A stretch of 64,000 nucleotides of DNA. Source: Dermanyssus gallinae. Taxonomy: Eukaryota; Arthropoda; Arachnida; Mesostigmata; Dermanyssidae. The position numbers were made by a program, and so were the translations under genes. The notes under the pieces were generated by a model. It saw nothing but the letters and a program-made list of their open reading frames with translations, searched no databases and had not been told where the DNA came from. This document shows, one piece after another, positions 48,560 to 57,785 of the stretch (position 1 is the first letter of the stretch; each line of letters begins with the position of its first letter). The DNA is taken from NCBI GenBank assembly GCA_003439945.1, contig QVRM01006791.1, positions 1 to 64,000 of the forward strand, written 5' to 3'.

Positions 48560-49395
48560 CATACAGGGTTTTACAGGAATATTTGATCAACGATATATGG
48601 AATTGTAGAGCTCGTTAAGGCAAATATTTTTTTCCAATGGAACCTGGTCTCTAAGAGGCCCTGTTTCGGAATGAGAGTTAAATTACTACAATTTGTGACA
48701 TTGGTGTTTTTGACCGACATAGGAGCATAGAATGTGCTGTTGCGAGACAACCAGTCCTCCTATACGGAAACTAAACACACCGTGTTCGTGAGAAAATTCT
48801 GCTTCTTTCGAAGAACTCATAAGGCCAGTCAGAAGATGCTACATGGTCGCTTAGAAGAGAATTCGCCAAAATGAAGTTATTTTATTAACCTTCAAAAATC
48901 ATTACCTTACGACCACTTACAGCGCTCTAAATTAACATATTCAAATGCGCATTTCATGACGATCATTTTGGTACCAAACTTATGACAATGCGAGCTGTGA
49001 TTGCGAAGTAATTACGATTTTTTGGTGGGATGTCCAGATTAAGTGCATGATACAGCACATTCTATGCTCCTATGTCGGGCAAACACACCAATGTCACAAA
49101 TTGTAGTAATTTAACTCTCATTCCGAAACAGGGCCTCTTAGAGACCATGTTCCATTGGAAAAAATATTTGCCTTAACGAGCTCTACAATTCCATATATCG
49201 TTGATCAAATATTTCTGTAATACCCTGTATATATATATATATATATATATATATTTTAATGGCGCTTAGCATGCAGCAGAAATCTTTGTTGGATTGAATT
49301 AACACTGTATGTAAATGGTAACTCTACCAGATTATGTCGTATCTAAATAGTGGTCCACTTGTATTGTTTTCCCTTTGATACAATAAATAAGAACT

Positions 49396-49438
<43 letters not shown>

Positions 49439-51766
49439 CGAACTTCCCCGTGACGAACCTTGACGTAGTAGTAGCTAGCCCTCGAACCAAGTCTCTGAAA
49501 GTCTTCCAAACAAAGTCGCATAGAGACGCATGAGCCGCGAATTTAAACACACTTTGATGTTTAACGGGACACAATATAGAACGAACAACTTACAGCTTTA
49601 TCAGGATAGCCACTTGCTAAGACATCGCAGTTGAACCTTGCCCAGATGCTTCGTTCGCCTAGACGCAAGCTACTTGGACTGTTCAATCATGAGCTATGCC
49701 TCGTTCAAAGCGAGTTTTAATCAGAAAGGTGTTTTCAGTCTCGACACACCCCCGACGATAATGGCGGGACCCAAACGATCGACAGCGCTCCCGTCGACGC
49801 CCACAGCGATGGGGCGACACTCTCGATAGCGGGAGCGAAACTTGAGTGGGAATGTGGCAATGGCACAGCTACCGGCCCAGAACGACACGCAAAAACGCAT
49901 TCTGGATCGGGTGGAAATAAATGCTTCTAGTTTGCCTCGGGCGGCTGGCCTGTCTTGGTAGCAGCGCGAATGATTGCTGATCTGCTTGCCGATCGGCTAT
50001 GCTGCGGGCGAATGCTGTGTGTGCGTCCAAGATCTGTGTGGGGATGGCTTTTGAGTAGCACTCGATCGGGCCATCGAGCGACAAGAGACGTTTTGCTAAC
50101 TCAAGCTTCGAGTACCGTTTTTCTTGACTTTCTTGCTAATGTTACGACAAACAGCTCTATCTCACTCTCGCCCTCTCACTCTCTCTATTCTTTGTGGCGG
50201 CGCCAATTGTTCTGGGGCTGGCTGCTAGATATATTCGAATGTGTTGTATGCTGCCCTGCGAAGTTCGAATGTGTTGTATGTTGCCTTCTTACCGGTGCAT
50301 CAGGTCAGGCACGTCTTTGTCAATAGCAGGACAAGTCATGCATTATCATCATCGTCGTCATCATCATCATCATGGTTGTTTTCAGGGCGTCATGGGGATC
50401 GGACGGGGCGTAGTTGAAGGTTGTCACCACCGCATCGCAGCCACCTTATCTAGCCAGGGGCTATTTGTTCGAACTTTTGCATCGTGTTTGCAGGCGTCTT
50501 GGCTACGCTGGTGAGGAGGCGGACGACGTTGCGTACGGCTCGTGGCTGAACCTCGTCATGAAGGCGGTTGATGGCTTCGTACAGCACCAGGACGGCGAAT
50601 GGCGCGGCGAATACGCGCACGCTCGTTATGTGCTGCTGTCCTACCTGCGGCGAAAAGCAAAAGGCCTCGTACGCATCTCGGCGAGAAGTGGCAACGTCAT
50701 CATTACCGTCAACAGGTAACAACGGACACAAGGCACAGCACAACTTGATGAACTCGAACCACACAAACAACAATGGTAAAAAGTTGAAGAATTTGAACGC
50801 CACAAGCAGCAGCAGCGGCAGCAGCAACAACACGTTGTTGCCATTGCAATTCGAATTGATTCTTCGGCTTATTCTCGTTCGATCAGTACCGGGCACTAGA
50901 TTGAGCTGCGCCAACTGGTACAAAAAGTCCGTTGTATGTTTTATATGCGTATCGATTCATTAATATCATTCAGTAGCTAACAGCATCGTATACGAGGTGT
51001 AGATGTGTAGACTTCAAAGAAAATTAAATTAAAGCATGGGGAGTATAGTATAATTGCATTAGGCTGTTAAGTTTGGCCTTTCTTGGTATTGAAATTCCCG
51101 TTAATGGTCATGTTCATATTGTTGTCGTTTTTCTGACATTTCTTATCACTGCTAGTGGGGTGCATGGTAAGGCGCCATCTCTTTTTATTCAGAATGTAAC
51201 ACAATAGCTTTTCGACTAAGCCACCTTGCTCGGTAAATTGTATTTGTGTTAATAGCGCAGCTGCTTCTATTAATGTCCGTGTCGTTTTCGTACCGTTACG
51301 TTTGTTGTTGTTGTTGTTGTTGTTGTTTAGATTTAAAAGTTCATATTTTAATTTGTACTTATAACAATTTATCCCGATTGCTGTTACACGCCCTTCGCCG
51401 CTAATTACGCTGTGGTTGTTGTGGCCGATGTTGTTCGTTTGTAGAAGCCGTATTTACACGACAGGAAGAGAGGTGATACGGGCATTTCTAGTAAAACTGC
51501 AAGTATATAAGTCGACTGCCGATTTTACTGGCGCGATGGAGTTGTTTGATGGTTTATCTCAAGTCGGCCAACTGGATGGCGGTGCATCGTTCGCGGAGAT
51601 TCGCCAGCTAGTCAAGTCAGCCGGAAAAAGGGAATTTTTGGCTGTTCAACCGAACGTCATACTAACGGGTAGGCCTACCTAGAACTCATACAAGTGGTTA
51701 CGTAGTTAGTAATAATAATTGCTAGTTTTATATAATTATAATTTTGAAAACTTCCTTAAAATGTTT

Positions 51767-51799
<33 letters not shown>

Positions 51800-54700
51800 T
51801 TGCAACTCGGCATCCGAGAGTGGTTACGTATTTATTTTAATAGTAATAATAATTGCTATTATTATATAATTATAATTTTAAAAACCTCCCTAAAAATGTT
51901 TTTAATTATAATAATATTGCAACTCGGCATCCGAGAGTAAAACATTTAACGCTAATTTTTAAAATTGAGGTCACCACGAGAGCGTGTCGTGTCGACCTCA
52001 ATTTTCTTTTGTCACGCAAGCCTCAAACGGTAGGGTGTGTCCTTCAAACTTCAACCGACTAGCGAACAGACTAGACGGAAGGTTGGGGGTTTGGACAAAC
52101 TCAATGCCTTGCACTTTTCGTCTGGTCCTGCATGTGACAGTCGCCACGTAAACACAACATAGTGCGCCTACCTGCAAAGGTGTGCCAAGTACTACGCAGT
52201 CGAACGCGCTGAATTGGAGCAAGCATTGTTGCACTACTTCGCTCTCCGGAAGCGTGAAGAAGATAATGGATATATATATATATATATATAAGGGTGTTAA
52301 GAATTTTTTGAAAATCATAATAGGAATTCTAGAGCTCGCTACAACAAATATTTTTTTGCAATGGAACATGGTCTCTAAGAAGTCTTGTTTCGGAGTGAGA
52401 GTTATATTACTACAATTTGTGACACTGGCGTGTTTGCCCGACATAGGTGCATAGAATGTGTTGTTGCGAGACAAGTGGTTCTCGTATAGAAAAACTAAGT
52501 GCATCGTCGTGTTCGTGAGAAAATTCGCTTCGAAAGACATATAACATATAATAAGACATAGTTGTTTAAAAGATAATTTACATAAATCAAGCTCTTTTAT
52601 TAGCCTCATAACTCAAAATCATAGCCTTAAACATATTATGTATAGAAAAAGTTCTGCTTCCTCTGAAAGACATATAGCGCCGGCCAAAATAGGCAACATA
52701 GTCGTTTAGAAGAGAATTGGCAAAAAAGTAAATTCATTTATTAGCTCTCACGTTTAATACTTCAAAATTATAAACATACGACTATTCACAGCGCTCAAGA
52801 CTAACACATTCAGACACATGCGCATTTCATGGTGAACATTTTGGTACCAAATGTATGACAATGCGAGCCGTGATTGCGGAGAAATCGGAATTGAGTGCAT
52901 GCATCAATTACTCCATTAGATAAATCACTGAAGATCATTTATGCATGCACCCGATCTCGACATGTTTGCCGAAAAATCATAATAGTTTTTGAGCGCTGTA
53001 AATAGTCGTAGAATTATGATTTTAAGGTATTGAGCGTGAAAGCTAACAAAAGAGCTTAATTTTTGCAAATTCTCGTCCGAACGACTATGTCGCACTTTCT
53101 GTTCAGCGTTATATGTATTTGGAAGAAGCAGAATTTTCTCACAAACACGACAATGAGTTTAGTTTTTGTATAGGAGAACTAGTGGTTAGGCAACAGCGCA
53201 TTTTATGCATCTATGTTGGGGCAAAAACACCTGGAGTTTTTGCCCAATATATATATATATATATATATACGGAAGTAAATGCCCCACCTTTCGCAGTACG
53301 CACAACAGCACTTGCCGATTTCGACAAAAACAAGGACATTTCGTGATGAGTTAAGCTTATATCCAAGCTCTACAGGGAGCTGCTGTCTTGAGAGACGATG
53401 GCGCCTATCTACCCCGAGTACGGGATTCACAGAGAAGACCTATTATGTTTTGCGCTTTTTAGTCTTAGTGTCTCAATATCTCAGTTCTTGTCTTCTAGAT
53501 AAAAAAAATCAATTATTATTTCTCGCATGTGTGAAGGCAATGTCGCTTTCATAGTTGGTGCCGTAGGATAGGTAAATGGGCTTTTTTTTAGAGGGGACTA
53601 ACTGAAAAATACGGTTTGCATACACGGACACCACGGTAGGAAAACTCAGATGAAAACATGGGCCCGTAGGGTGAGGCTTCAACCCACTAAAAACCAGTCA
53701 TGTCATCATACCTACATTCAACTGGGACATGCGCAAGCAATACTTCAAACAATTGAGGGGGGGTGAATAGTAGCGTGCTTATCTTAGCTAGCCTGGAGTG
53801 CCTCACGGGCCTTGTCAAGTAAAAATGATTCTTCTCTTCTTTGGCGTGCATAATGCTTTCGATTGTACGAGCTATAAGATTCCAGTCATCACGTGAGTCC
53901 ACAAGAAAGTATATCAGTTTTTTAAGGCTGCCGTCACTTGATGTGGGTAAGTCCGTGCGTAAAGGAGCCCACGCCGGGCACAGCAATTTGTGTGTTCCGG
54001 CGTGTTCCTTCACAGTACTTGCGGAGTGGCGTATCTGCTTCTCCTACCCGAAAGAACTAACTCTCGAAGTTTCCATGCCCGGTGAGCACGTAGTGTGTCA
54101 ACTCGTCGCCGGACCGGTTAATCCACGCCTTAATGTCAGAAATCAGAACCTTCGCTCGGGCCCCAGGTGCCCCCTCCGGTATGGCGTCCCATTCATTCTG
54201 CCAGGAAACCAACGTTGTTCCCTTTTTTCTTCTTTCTTACTTGTTGGTTCTGCCCACAAGCAACGACGTTCGTCGGCCTTCAAGGGATCGTACCAGCCAG
54301 TACAAGGACAGCCGTCATGTTGACCGTTTTATTTTATAGGCCATAGTAATCTGTAAAGCAGGGATGCCTTGGGTCTTGCGCATCAACGCCCTGTTGCGGG
54401 CCAGAGTAGGTGCGGTTAATGGCCACACCGGGGCCGCGAATAGCATTGTCGACCCGGCAACCGACTTAGGAAGGCGTCGTTTCGATTCTCGCGGTATGAG
54501 TGTATTTGGCATCGGCCGGGCGATGTCGTGTGAAACTTTGGGGGCTTTCTCTGCAGCCAAGCGGAGGTGAGCTGTACCTTGCAAGCTTCTGTCTAGGTAC
54601 ATTTCCAGATAGCGGGCTGAGCGAACCACTTAAATATACTGGCCGTTTAAGAATAGCTACGGGAGAGGACACCGTCTGGGGCCAAGCAGGATAACTCCCT

Positions 54701-55668
54701 CACTTTTGGTAGAGGTCAGTTTCAAACCCGCTCCCCTCATCCAGGCGGAAATTTCGGCCAAGGCGTCATTGGCTCTAAGTTCCAGTTGCTGGGGAGAGCC
54801 GCTCTGTACTATAACTGCAAAGTCATCCGCACACGCTAGTAGCTCTGTCCCTTCTGGTAGGTTACTCAGGCGTAGGACATCCTCGTACGCCAAGTTCCCT
54901 AAAAAATGGAACCCTGGGGAACTCCAGCTGTCATTTCAAATTCGGATTCCTCGTTGTCTACCCGTCGTTCGTTAAGGTAGTCCGAGACGATCCGACAAAG
55001 TAAAAGTAAAGTAAAGTTTTCGGGCTGACCCTTAGCCAAGATTTTACGTCCACGGGACTGCTTTTCGCATTGCTTCATAGACGGACCCCCATAATTACAA
55101 TTGTGCAACGGCGGGGCTCGAACCCGCACACCTGTGTATCTCCTCCGGTTGCGAGGCGCAGCTTAATGCTTTACGCCACCGGGCTCGACGACCCGACAAA
55201 GTAGTTCGCTCTCGAGTTAAACTCTCATTCTTTTGAGCGTCTTACGACCTCTAGGCGCTCGAGCGGCTTAGGTAAATAAGCTGCTCTGGTTAAAAGCGAT
55301 ACGCTCAAACCCCATATATGTAATATCGAGACACTTATAAATAGTAAACATAATAATTATGCGACTCGGCATCTGAAAGTAAGCCATTTAACGCCACATG
55401 TTGTGTCGAGCCGTTTTTTTTTGTCTCTGACCTTGCGTGTCTTTAGTATGTGAGCGGGCATTTAATGTATTTTCTGTATGCATGCATGCGTAATACACTT
55501 TTACTGAATTTTGCTGCAGATGGCAACGTAACGACACTTCGAGAGTACCCGAGCTCCATCGAAGGCCTACTGGACTCGTGGAGGGATCGCTTCACGCGCG
55601 ACGAAACCGAAGAGCTGCTCCGGTTGGTGCTCGAGCAACACCGACGCGATGTAGAGCACTTCTTCTGA
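34747..55668 (+). CDS. DPP3: Dipeptidyl peptidase III (peptidase M49), 11 exons
   Basis: A zinc exopeptidase that removes dipeptides from the N-terminus of short peptides; known DPP3 enzymes are mainly cytosolic. Exons: 34747-34849, 35494-35703, 36695-36932, 42355-42538, 44120-44276, 45592-45848, 47114-47376, 47713-47837, 50494-50715, 51445-51668, 55520-55668, stop TGA at 55666. All introns are GT-AG and all phases match (2130 coding bases after the first two, 709 residues plus stop), close to the usual 720-740. Family marks are [38 protein letters not shown], the zinc motif HELLGH (exon 7), the second zinc motif EECRAE (exon 8) and the C-terminal [15 protein letters not shown]. Oddities: the usual GIPAGIN(I/L)PNY block is replaced by [12 protein letters not shown], and a His conserved in the human enzyme is Tyr here. 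The first coding exon is unresolved (see 27108 and 30980). Gene identity is firm; whether it is the standard enzyme or a diverged paralogue is open. Confidence 0.9.
35494..35703 (+). CDS. DPP3: DPP3 exon b
   Basis: Acceptor TTTAG|GGCAACTTGG, donor ACCG|GTAAGA. Encodes [20 protein letters not shown] through [14 protein letters not shown], aligning with the W-G-L..Q-S-PEAP and Y..GNY stretches of the family. Confidence 0.85.
36150..36290 (+). repeat. Dispersed repeat related to 10900-11035
   Basis: In DPP3 intron 3 is not yet reached (this lies in the intron between exons b and c). TGCACATGCGTCGCTGGAAG and the following 100 bases resemble the minus strand at 10900-11030. Identity is partial, judged by eye. 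Confidence 0.4.
36695..36932 (+). CDS. DPP3: DPP3 exon c
   Basis: Acceptor TTGTTAG|AGAAC, donor ATAAG|GTTTGT, ends in phase 0. Encodes [15 protein letters not shown] and [20 protein letters not shown], the F-P-N-(L/V)-P and G-(V/I)-(S/T)-(S/T)-Y-(Y/F)-S segments of DPP3. Confidence 0.88.
37690..38150 (-). pseudogene. mariner transposase remnant in DPP3 intron 3
   Basis: The minus strand reads [20 protein letters not shown] (helix-turn-helix-like) near 38000 and then, after what looks like an internal deletion, [20 protein letters not shown] and [20 protein letters not shown] with [16 protein letters not shown] near 37760-37930. The second half is the mariner APcDYyLF..LKKsl...F C-terminus. 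The catalytic core between the two halves is gone. Confidence 0.7.
39238..39430 (+). mobile_element. Second type of tRNA-derived SINE (in DPP3 intron 3)
   Basis: The tRNA-like head has an A box (TGGCTTAGTGGC) and B box (GGGTTCGAGACTC). The body contains CATGGTTTCCAATTTAGACA and AAGGTAAATGCCGGAGTGGA. The body is unrelated to the other SINE family in this window. Confidence 0.6.
40098..40470 (-). pseudogene. LINE reverse transcriptase fragment (in DPP3 intron 3)
   Basis: The minus strand encodes [20 protein letters not shown], then [17 protein letters not shown] (motif A), [18 protein letters not shown] and [12 protein letters not shown], where YADDL has become YANHL. It is a single decayed open stretch of the RT palm. 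It ends abruptly at about 40470, 15 bases from the histone H2B pseudogene. Confidence 0.65.
40484..40853 (+). pseudogene. Histone H2B pseudogene (in DPP3 intron 3)
   Basis: The plus strand reads [17 protein letters not shown]..., [40 protein letters not shown] and [10 protein letters not shown] in one frame. Small indels follow around 40710-40730 (net insertion of three bases near EDLASLA and loss of two bases where LAHYNK is expected). Beyond them the normal end, [20 protein letters not shown] then ATKYTSSK, continues in another frame to a TAA. The initiator Met and first residues are missing, and I see no 3' histone stem-loop. It is a broken copy, probably arrived by retroposition or duplication. 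Confidence 0.9.
42355..42538 (+). CDS. DPP3: DPP3 exon d
   Basis: Acceptor TTTCGCAG|AAC, donor CTAA|GTGAGC, phase 0 in, phase 1 out. Encodes [20 protein letters not shown] then ELRLASV and a [11 protein letters not shown] end, matching the Y-E-(L/V)-R-L-A-S-V block. Confidence 0.88.
42926..43815 (-). mobile_element. R1-clade LINE 3' end (in DPP3 intron 4)
   Basis: A minus-strand frame of 159 codons (43811 to 43332) ends an R1-type ORF2. It reads [20 protein letters not shown], then [20 protein letters not shown], the C..C...HTL..C element typical of R1-clade C-termini. The 3' untranslated region runs to GGTTTTTAGTGGG (minus strand, 42938-42926), shared with the copies at 53683 and 63215. It is 5' truncated. 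Confidence 0.8.
43938..43999. repeat. (AT)n microsatellite in intron 4
   Basis: About 30 AT units. Confidence 0.95.
44120..44276 (+). CDS. DPP3: DPP3 exon e
   Basis: Acceptor CCTTTCAG|AGAAG, donor GACTT|GTGAGT. Encodes [17 protein letters not shown], then [20 protein letters not shown], the Y(I)E.(F/L)T.GSI.AHK(R).S..WI block. Confidence 0.9.
45592..45848 (+). CDS. DPP3: DPP3 exon f
   Basis: Acceptor GGTCAG|CCACATGGG, donor CAACT|GTAAGT. Encodes [20 protein letters not shown] then [16 protein letters not shown], and ends [13 protein letters not shown]. The ETYRDP Tyr, thought to take part in catalysis in the human enzyme, is kept. The usual GIPAGIN motif is not. Confidence 0.9.
45878..46252. 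repeat. 25-bp tandem repeat in DPP3 intron 6
   Basis: A unit of 25 bases, CTACATAACGGGATATTCTG plus TAAAT, is repeated about 12 times almost identically, then in partly degenerate and rearranged form to 46252. It starts only about 30 bases after the splice donor of exon f. The near identity of the units implies recent expansion. Confidence 0.95.
46253..47113. other. Rest of DPP3 intron 6
   Basis: An 82-codon minus-strand frame (46269-46517) has no recognised domain. No further exon is needed here because exons f and g join in phase and alignment. Confidence 0.4.
47114..47376 (+). CDS. DPP3: DPP3 exon g (HELLGH zinc motif)
   Basis: Acceptor GGCTCACAG|ACAACG, donor AAGCTG|GTGCGT. Encodes [35 protein letters not shown] and [24 protein letters not shown] supplies two zinc-binding histidines and the catalytic glutamate. 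Confidence 0.92.
47713..47837 (+). CDS. DPP3: DPP3 exon h (EECRAE motif)
   Basis: Acceptor TCTCTGGCAG|GTAAAT, donor CTCGC|GTGAGC. Encodes [20 protein letters not shown] and [24 protein letters not shown] holds the third zinc ligand. Confidence 0.9.
48371..49253. mobile_element. Pair of related MITEs between (AT)n tracts (DPP3 intron 8)
   Basis: 48421-48499 is a 79-bp element, almost only two terminal repeats (CAGGGTTTTACAGGAATATT and its complement) around a short centre. 48564-49227 is the full version (664 bp). Its arms of nearly 190 bp pair along their length (for example CATTCTATGCTCCTATGTCG on the right with its complement near 48720). (AT)n runs lie before, between and after them (48374-48414, 48504-48552, 49228-49253). 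There is no transposase. Confidence 0.85.
49399..49434. repeat. (AT)n microsatellite in intron 8
   Basis: About 18 AT units. Confidence 0.9.
50494..50715 (+). CDS. DPP3: DPP3 exon i
   Basis: Acceptor GTGTTTGCAG|GCGTC, donor AACAG|GTAACA. Encodes [20 protein letters not shown] then [16 protein letters not shown]. Where the human enzyme has AHMQAR this has EYAHAR, moving the His by two positions. Confidence 0.88.
51445..51668 (+). CDS. DPP3: DPP3 exon j
   Basis: Acceptor TCGTTTGTAG|AAGCC, donor AACGG|GTAGGC. Encodes [38 protein letters not shown] and [13 protein letters not shown], matching the L..LQV.KSTGD and (L/F)..VQPN segments. Confidence 0.88.
51700..51940. repeat. Tandemly duplicated about 135-bp unit in intron 10
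   Basis: Two copies of a unit containing TAGTAATAATAATTGCTA..., TATAATTATAATTTT and TTGCAACTCGGCATCCGAGA (about 51705-51825 and 51840-51940). A related end, CGACTCGGCATCTGAAAGTA then AGCCATTTAACGC, recurs at 55355-55395. It is probably the 3' end of an unidentified retroelement. Confidence 0.6.
52291..53246. mobile_element. Long-arm MITE, right end truncated (intron 10)
   Basis: The left end AGGGTGTTAAGAATTTTTTG and internal ACATGGTCTCTAAGAAGTCT and TACTACAATTTGTGACACTG match the elements at 16630 and 48564. The right arm pairs from GCATTTTATGCATCTATG back to the left GTGCATAGAATGTG but lacks the outer part of roughly 190 bases. It ends in a small GGCAAAAAC/GTTTTTGCC palindrome. Confidence 0.75.
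53683..55265 (-). mobile_element. R1-clade LINE, 5' truncated, with a SINE inserted (DPP3 intron 10)
   Basis: In minus-strand order: [16 protein letters not shown] (split by the SINE), [25 protein letters not shown] (degenerate YADD), [57 protein letters not shown] and [11 protein letters not shown], then [18 protein letters not shown]. These are the palm, thumb and C-terminal blocks of R1-type ORF2 in order. Frameshifts make it inactive. The 3' end carries GGTTTTTAGTGGG (53695-53683). Confidence 0.8.
55003..55192 (-). mobile_element. tRNA-derived SINE (copy 3) inserted in the R1 element
   Basis: On the minus strand: A box GGTGGCGTAAAGC, B box GGGTTCGAGCCCC, body GAAGCAATGCGAAAAGCAGT and CTTGGCTAAGGGTCAGCCC, and a (TTTAC)n-like tail. 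CCGACAAAGTA flanks both sides (54992-55002 and 55193-55203), the target-site duplication. Removing the SINE and one duplicate restores the R1 frame across [11 protein letters not shown]. Confidence 0.92.
55520..55668 (+). CDS. DPP3: DPP3 terminal exon
   Basis: Acceptor TTTTGCTGCAG|ATGGC, stop TGA at 55666-55668. Encodes [20 protein letters not shown] and [20 protein letters not shown], the (L/V)..(Y/E)..S..GL..S...RF end of DPP3. I see no convincing AATAAA in the next 300 bases. Confidence 0.88.
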
Positions 55669-56678
55669 GTCGCTAAGCCAAGAAAGCATAGACCTATCTT
55701 TTCACTTAACTTCTCTAGGAATGCTGATGATAATATGATTGGAAAATACGGTAATAGCATCGATGGCATGGCTCCTCCGATGCGTTTCTGCGCTTGAATG
55801 ATTCGCCGATAATCTCGGATCAAGTTCACAAGGCGGTGGGCAGAGTGTCGCTTAGTTGACAAGCCGACAAGTGCACACACATTCAGCCGACAACAGATAT
55901 CAACCAACATTCGTTAATTGCCGAATTGTACAAAAGCATCCAATTAAGTTAATTTTTGTCACAATTGTGAAGGTATGATACATTTGCGGCAGTACTTCAG
56001 TGACCAGTTTGCTTTGCTGAATCCGGGCAAAAAGAACGCGTAGGTACGCAGATTTGTCTACGATGAATAGTTTACATCCAGCCGCTGGTCCTCTTCTGAA
56101 TGTATGCTAGGTAATTTAATATAAATTATCGTAAGGTGCGATTATATCTTGCGCTGCTGTACAAGTAACCTGAATGTTAGCATTTGGTACTGAATAGTAT
56201 CGCAACCGATTGCTTGCAATTTTGTCTGGTTTATTAGGAGCAAATCTGCCCCTATACCATGGGCGATTACAAAAAAATCGTATCCGTTTTCCTATAGCTG
56301 TTAATATAAATCAATTAGGCGAATGCTTAAATTGTGTAATTTCGTTTTCAACTTCTCTGGCATCAATCTGAATCCTTCTCGAAGAATGCCGTGTTAAGGC
56401 AGCCTCTTAAAATAGCGGCTCAAATTCACTTCTCGCTTAAGGGGGCAGGTGTGGAGGATTCTAGGTTCGAGCTCGGATAAGTGGTATTTAATTGCATACC
56501 TCGGATAGTGATATCTAGCCGAGCAGTTCTTGAACAATGTTCTTACAGGTCAAAGCCTCTTGAACCGAAAAGGTGTAGGATAGCCCTATAAATTCTCTGC
56601 ATTGAACCTCGAACTTTCAACAAACGAACTTACGACTTTGGCAGAGTTTTCACACAACTGTACACATGACATTTAAAC

Positions 56679-56717
<39 letters not shown>

Positions 56718-57360
56718 CAAGTAAACATCGAGGTTTCTTAAGACACTAATTTCTCAGTACTGCGAGAAACGAATAATTCATGGAGTTCCTAAATAAGACC
56801 TGGAGGAGGCTAACCTTTGACGAAACTTATAACCGGAGCTAGGTATGTACTCCTACAACAGCGTCGTAATTAAGACGGCCTAGGACAATTTGCAACATTT
56901 GTGTGCCAACGTCTAACAGAAACAACTTGAGTAGTTGAAACACTTCTGAGCCAGTTTCACATGAAACTTTATTTTAAAGCCCATATTTATTTATGTTAGA
57001 ACCAAATATTTAAAAGTGACCAATTTTTTTCCAGACACGCAATTCTTCTTCCTCCCATTCTCTATAAACATTTTCTAGACTATCTGTGTATGCAACTGTC
57101 TAGTCTGAACAAATGTTTACTGTTGTATCTTGCTATGTTTATATATATATATATATAGTGCCTTCCTCCAAACGTCATCTAAGTAAAGAGAACACAGATG
57201 TTGTGTCTACACATATACAAGTGTGGTTTATTAACACGTTTGTGTCGTTCATTTGTGATGTGATCGTCGATACAGCTGCAGTGGTAACAGAAGAAGAAAC
57301 AGCAACAGCAGCAGCACGATGATATGATAAATATATGAAAGATATGGTTGATGCTTTTGT
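55669..57360. other. Downstream of DPP3, nothing recognised
   Basis: (AT)n at 56681-56714 and a short one at 57138. No gene recognised. Confidence 0.35.
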
Positions 57361-57366
57361 TAGTAG

Positions 57367-57629
57367 CTAAACAGGAGGCATGTTGACAGTTTTGTAGGCA
57401 GGGCTTGATTTGAACTCCGGGGTTATACAGTAATGATTGATAACGGTGAACAAACCACCCCCGGCTGGCATTTGGTTATAGCCATCGTTCTCAATAGAAT
57501 TGACTGATCCCGCCATCAGAGTCAACACAACAGCCCACTGGGAGGCTGGGATCGTGTTCACAGAAATCGCGCATCGAACGCCATCAGTTAGCGCGACTGC
57601 ATGGATATGTAGGCCCAGGTCAGAGTTTG
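57367..57629 (-). other. Unidentified open frame of about 83 codons
   Basis: It opens after a TAA near 57630 and ends at 57367. It includes DLGLHIHAVALTDGVRCA, SVNTIPASQWAVVLTLMAGS and NQMPAGGGLFTVINHYCITP with a C-terminal KTVNMPPV. The composition looks like real protein, but I do not recognise the family, and there is no clear start codon or splice acceptor. A fragment of a mobile or virus-derived gene is one possibility; chance is another. Confidence 0.3.
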
Positions 57630-57728
57630 GAATTTAAACAAACCCAATCGCCGTAACCACTAGGGGAGATGATAAGGAGATGTGCACGCGTCAGTGAATG
57701 GATCGGAGGTGGAACGTCTTACACATGT

Positions 57729-57730
<2 letters not shown>

Positions 57731-57782
<52 letters not shown>
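57731..57782. repeat. (AT)n microsatellite
   Basis: About 26 AT units. Confidence 0.95.
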
Positions 57783-57785
<3 letters not shown>

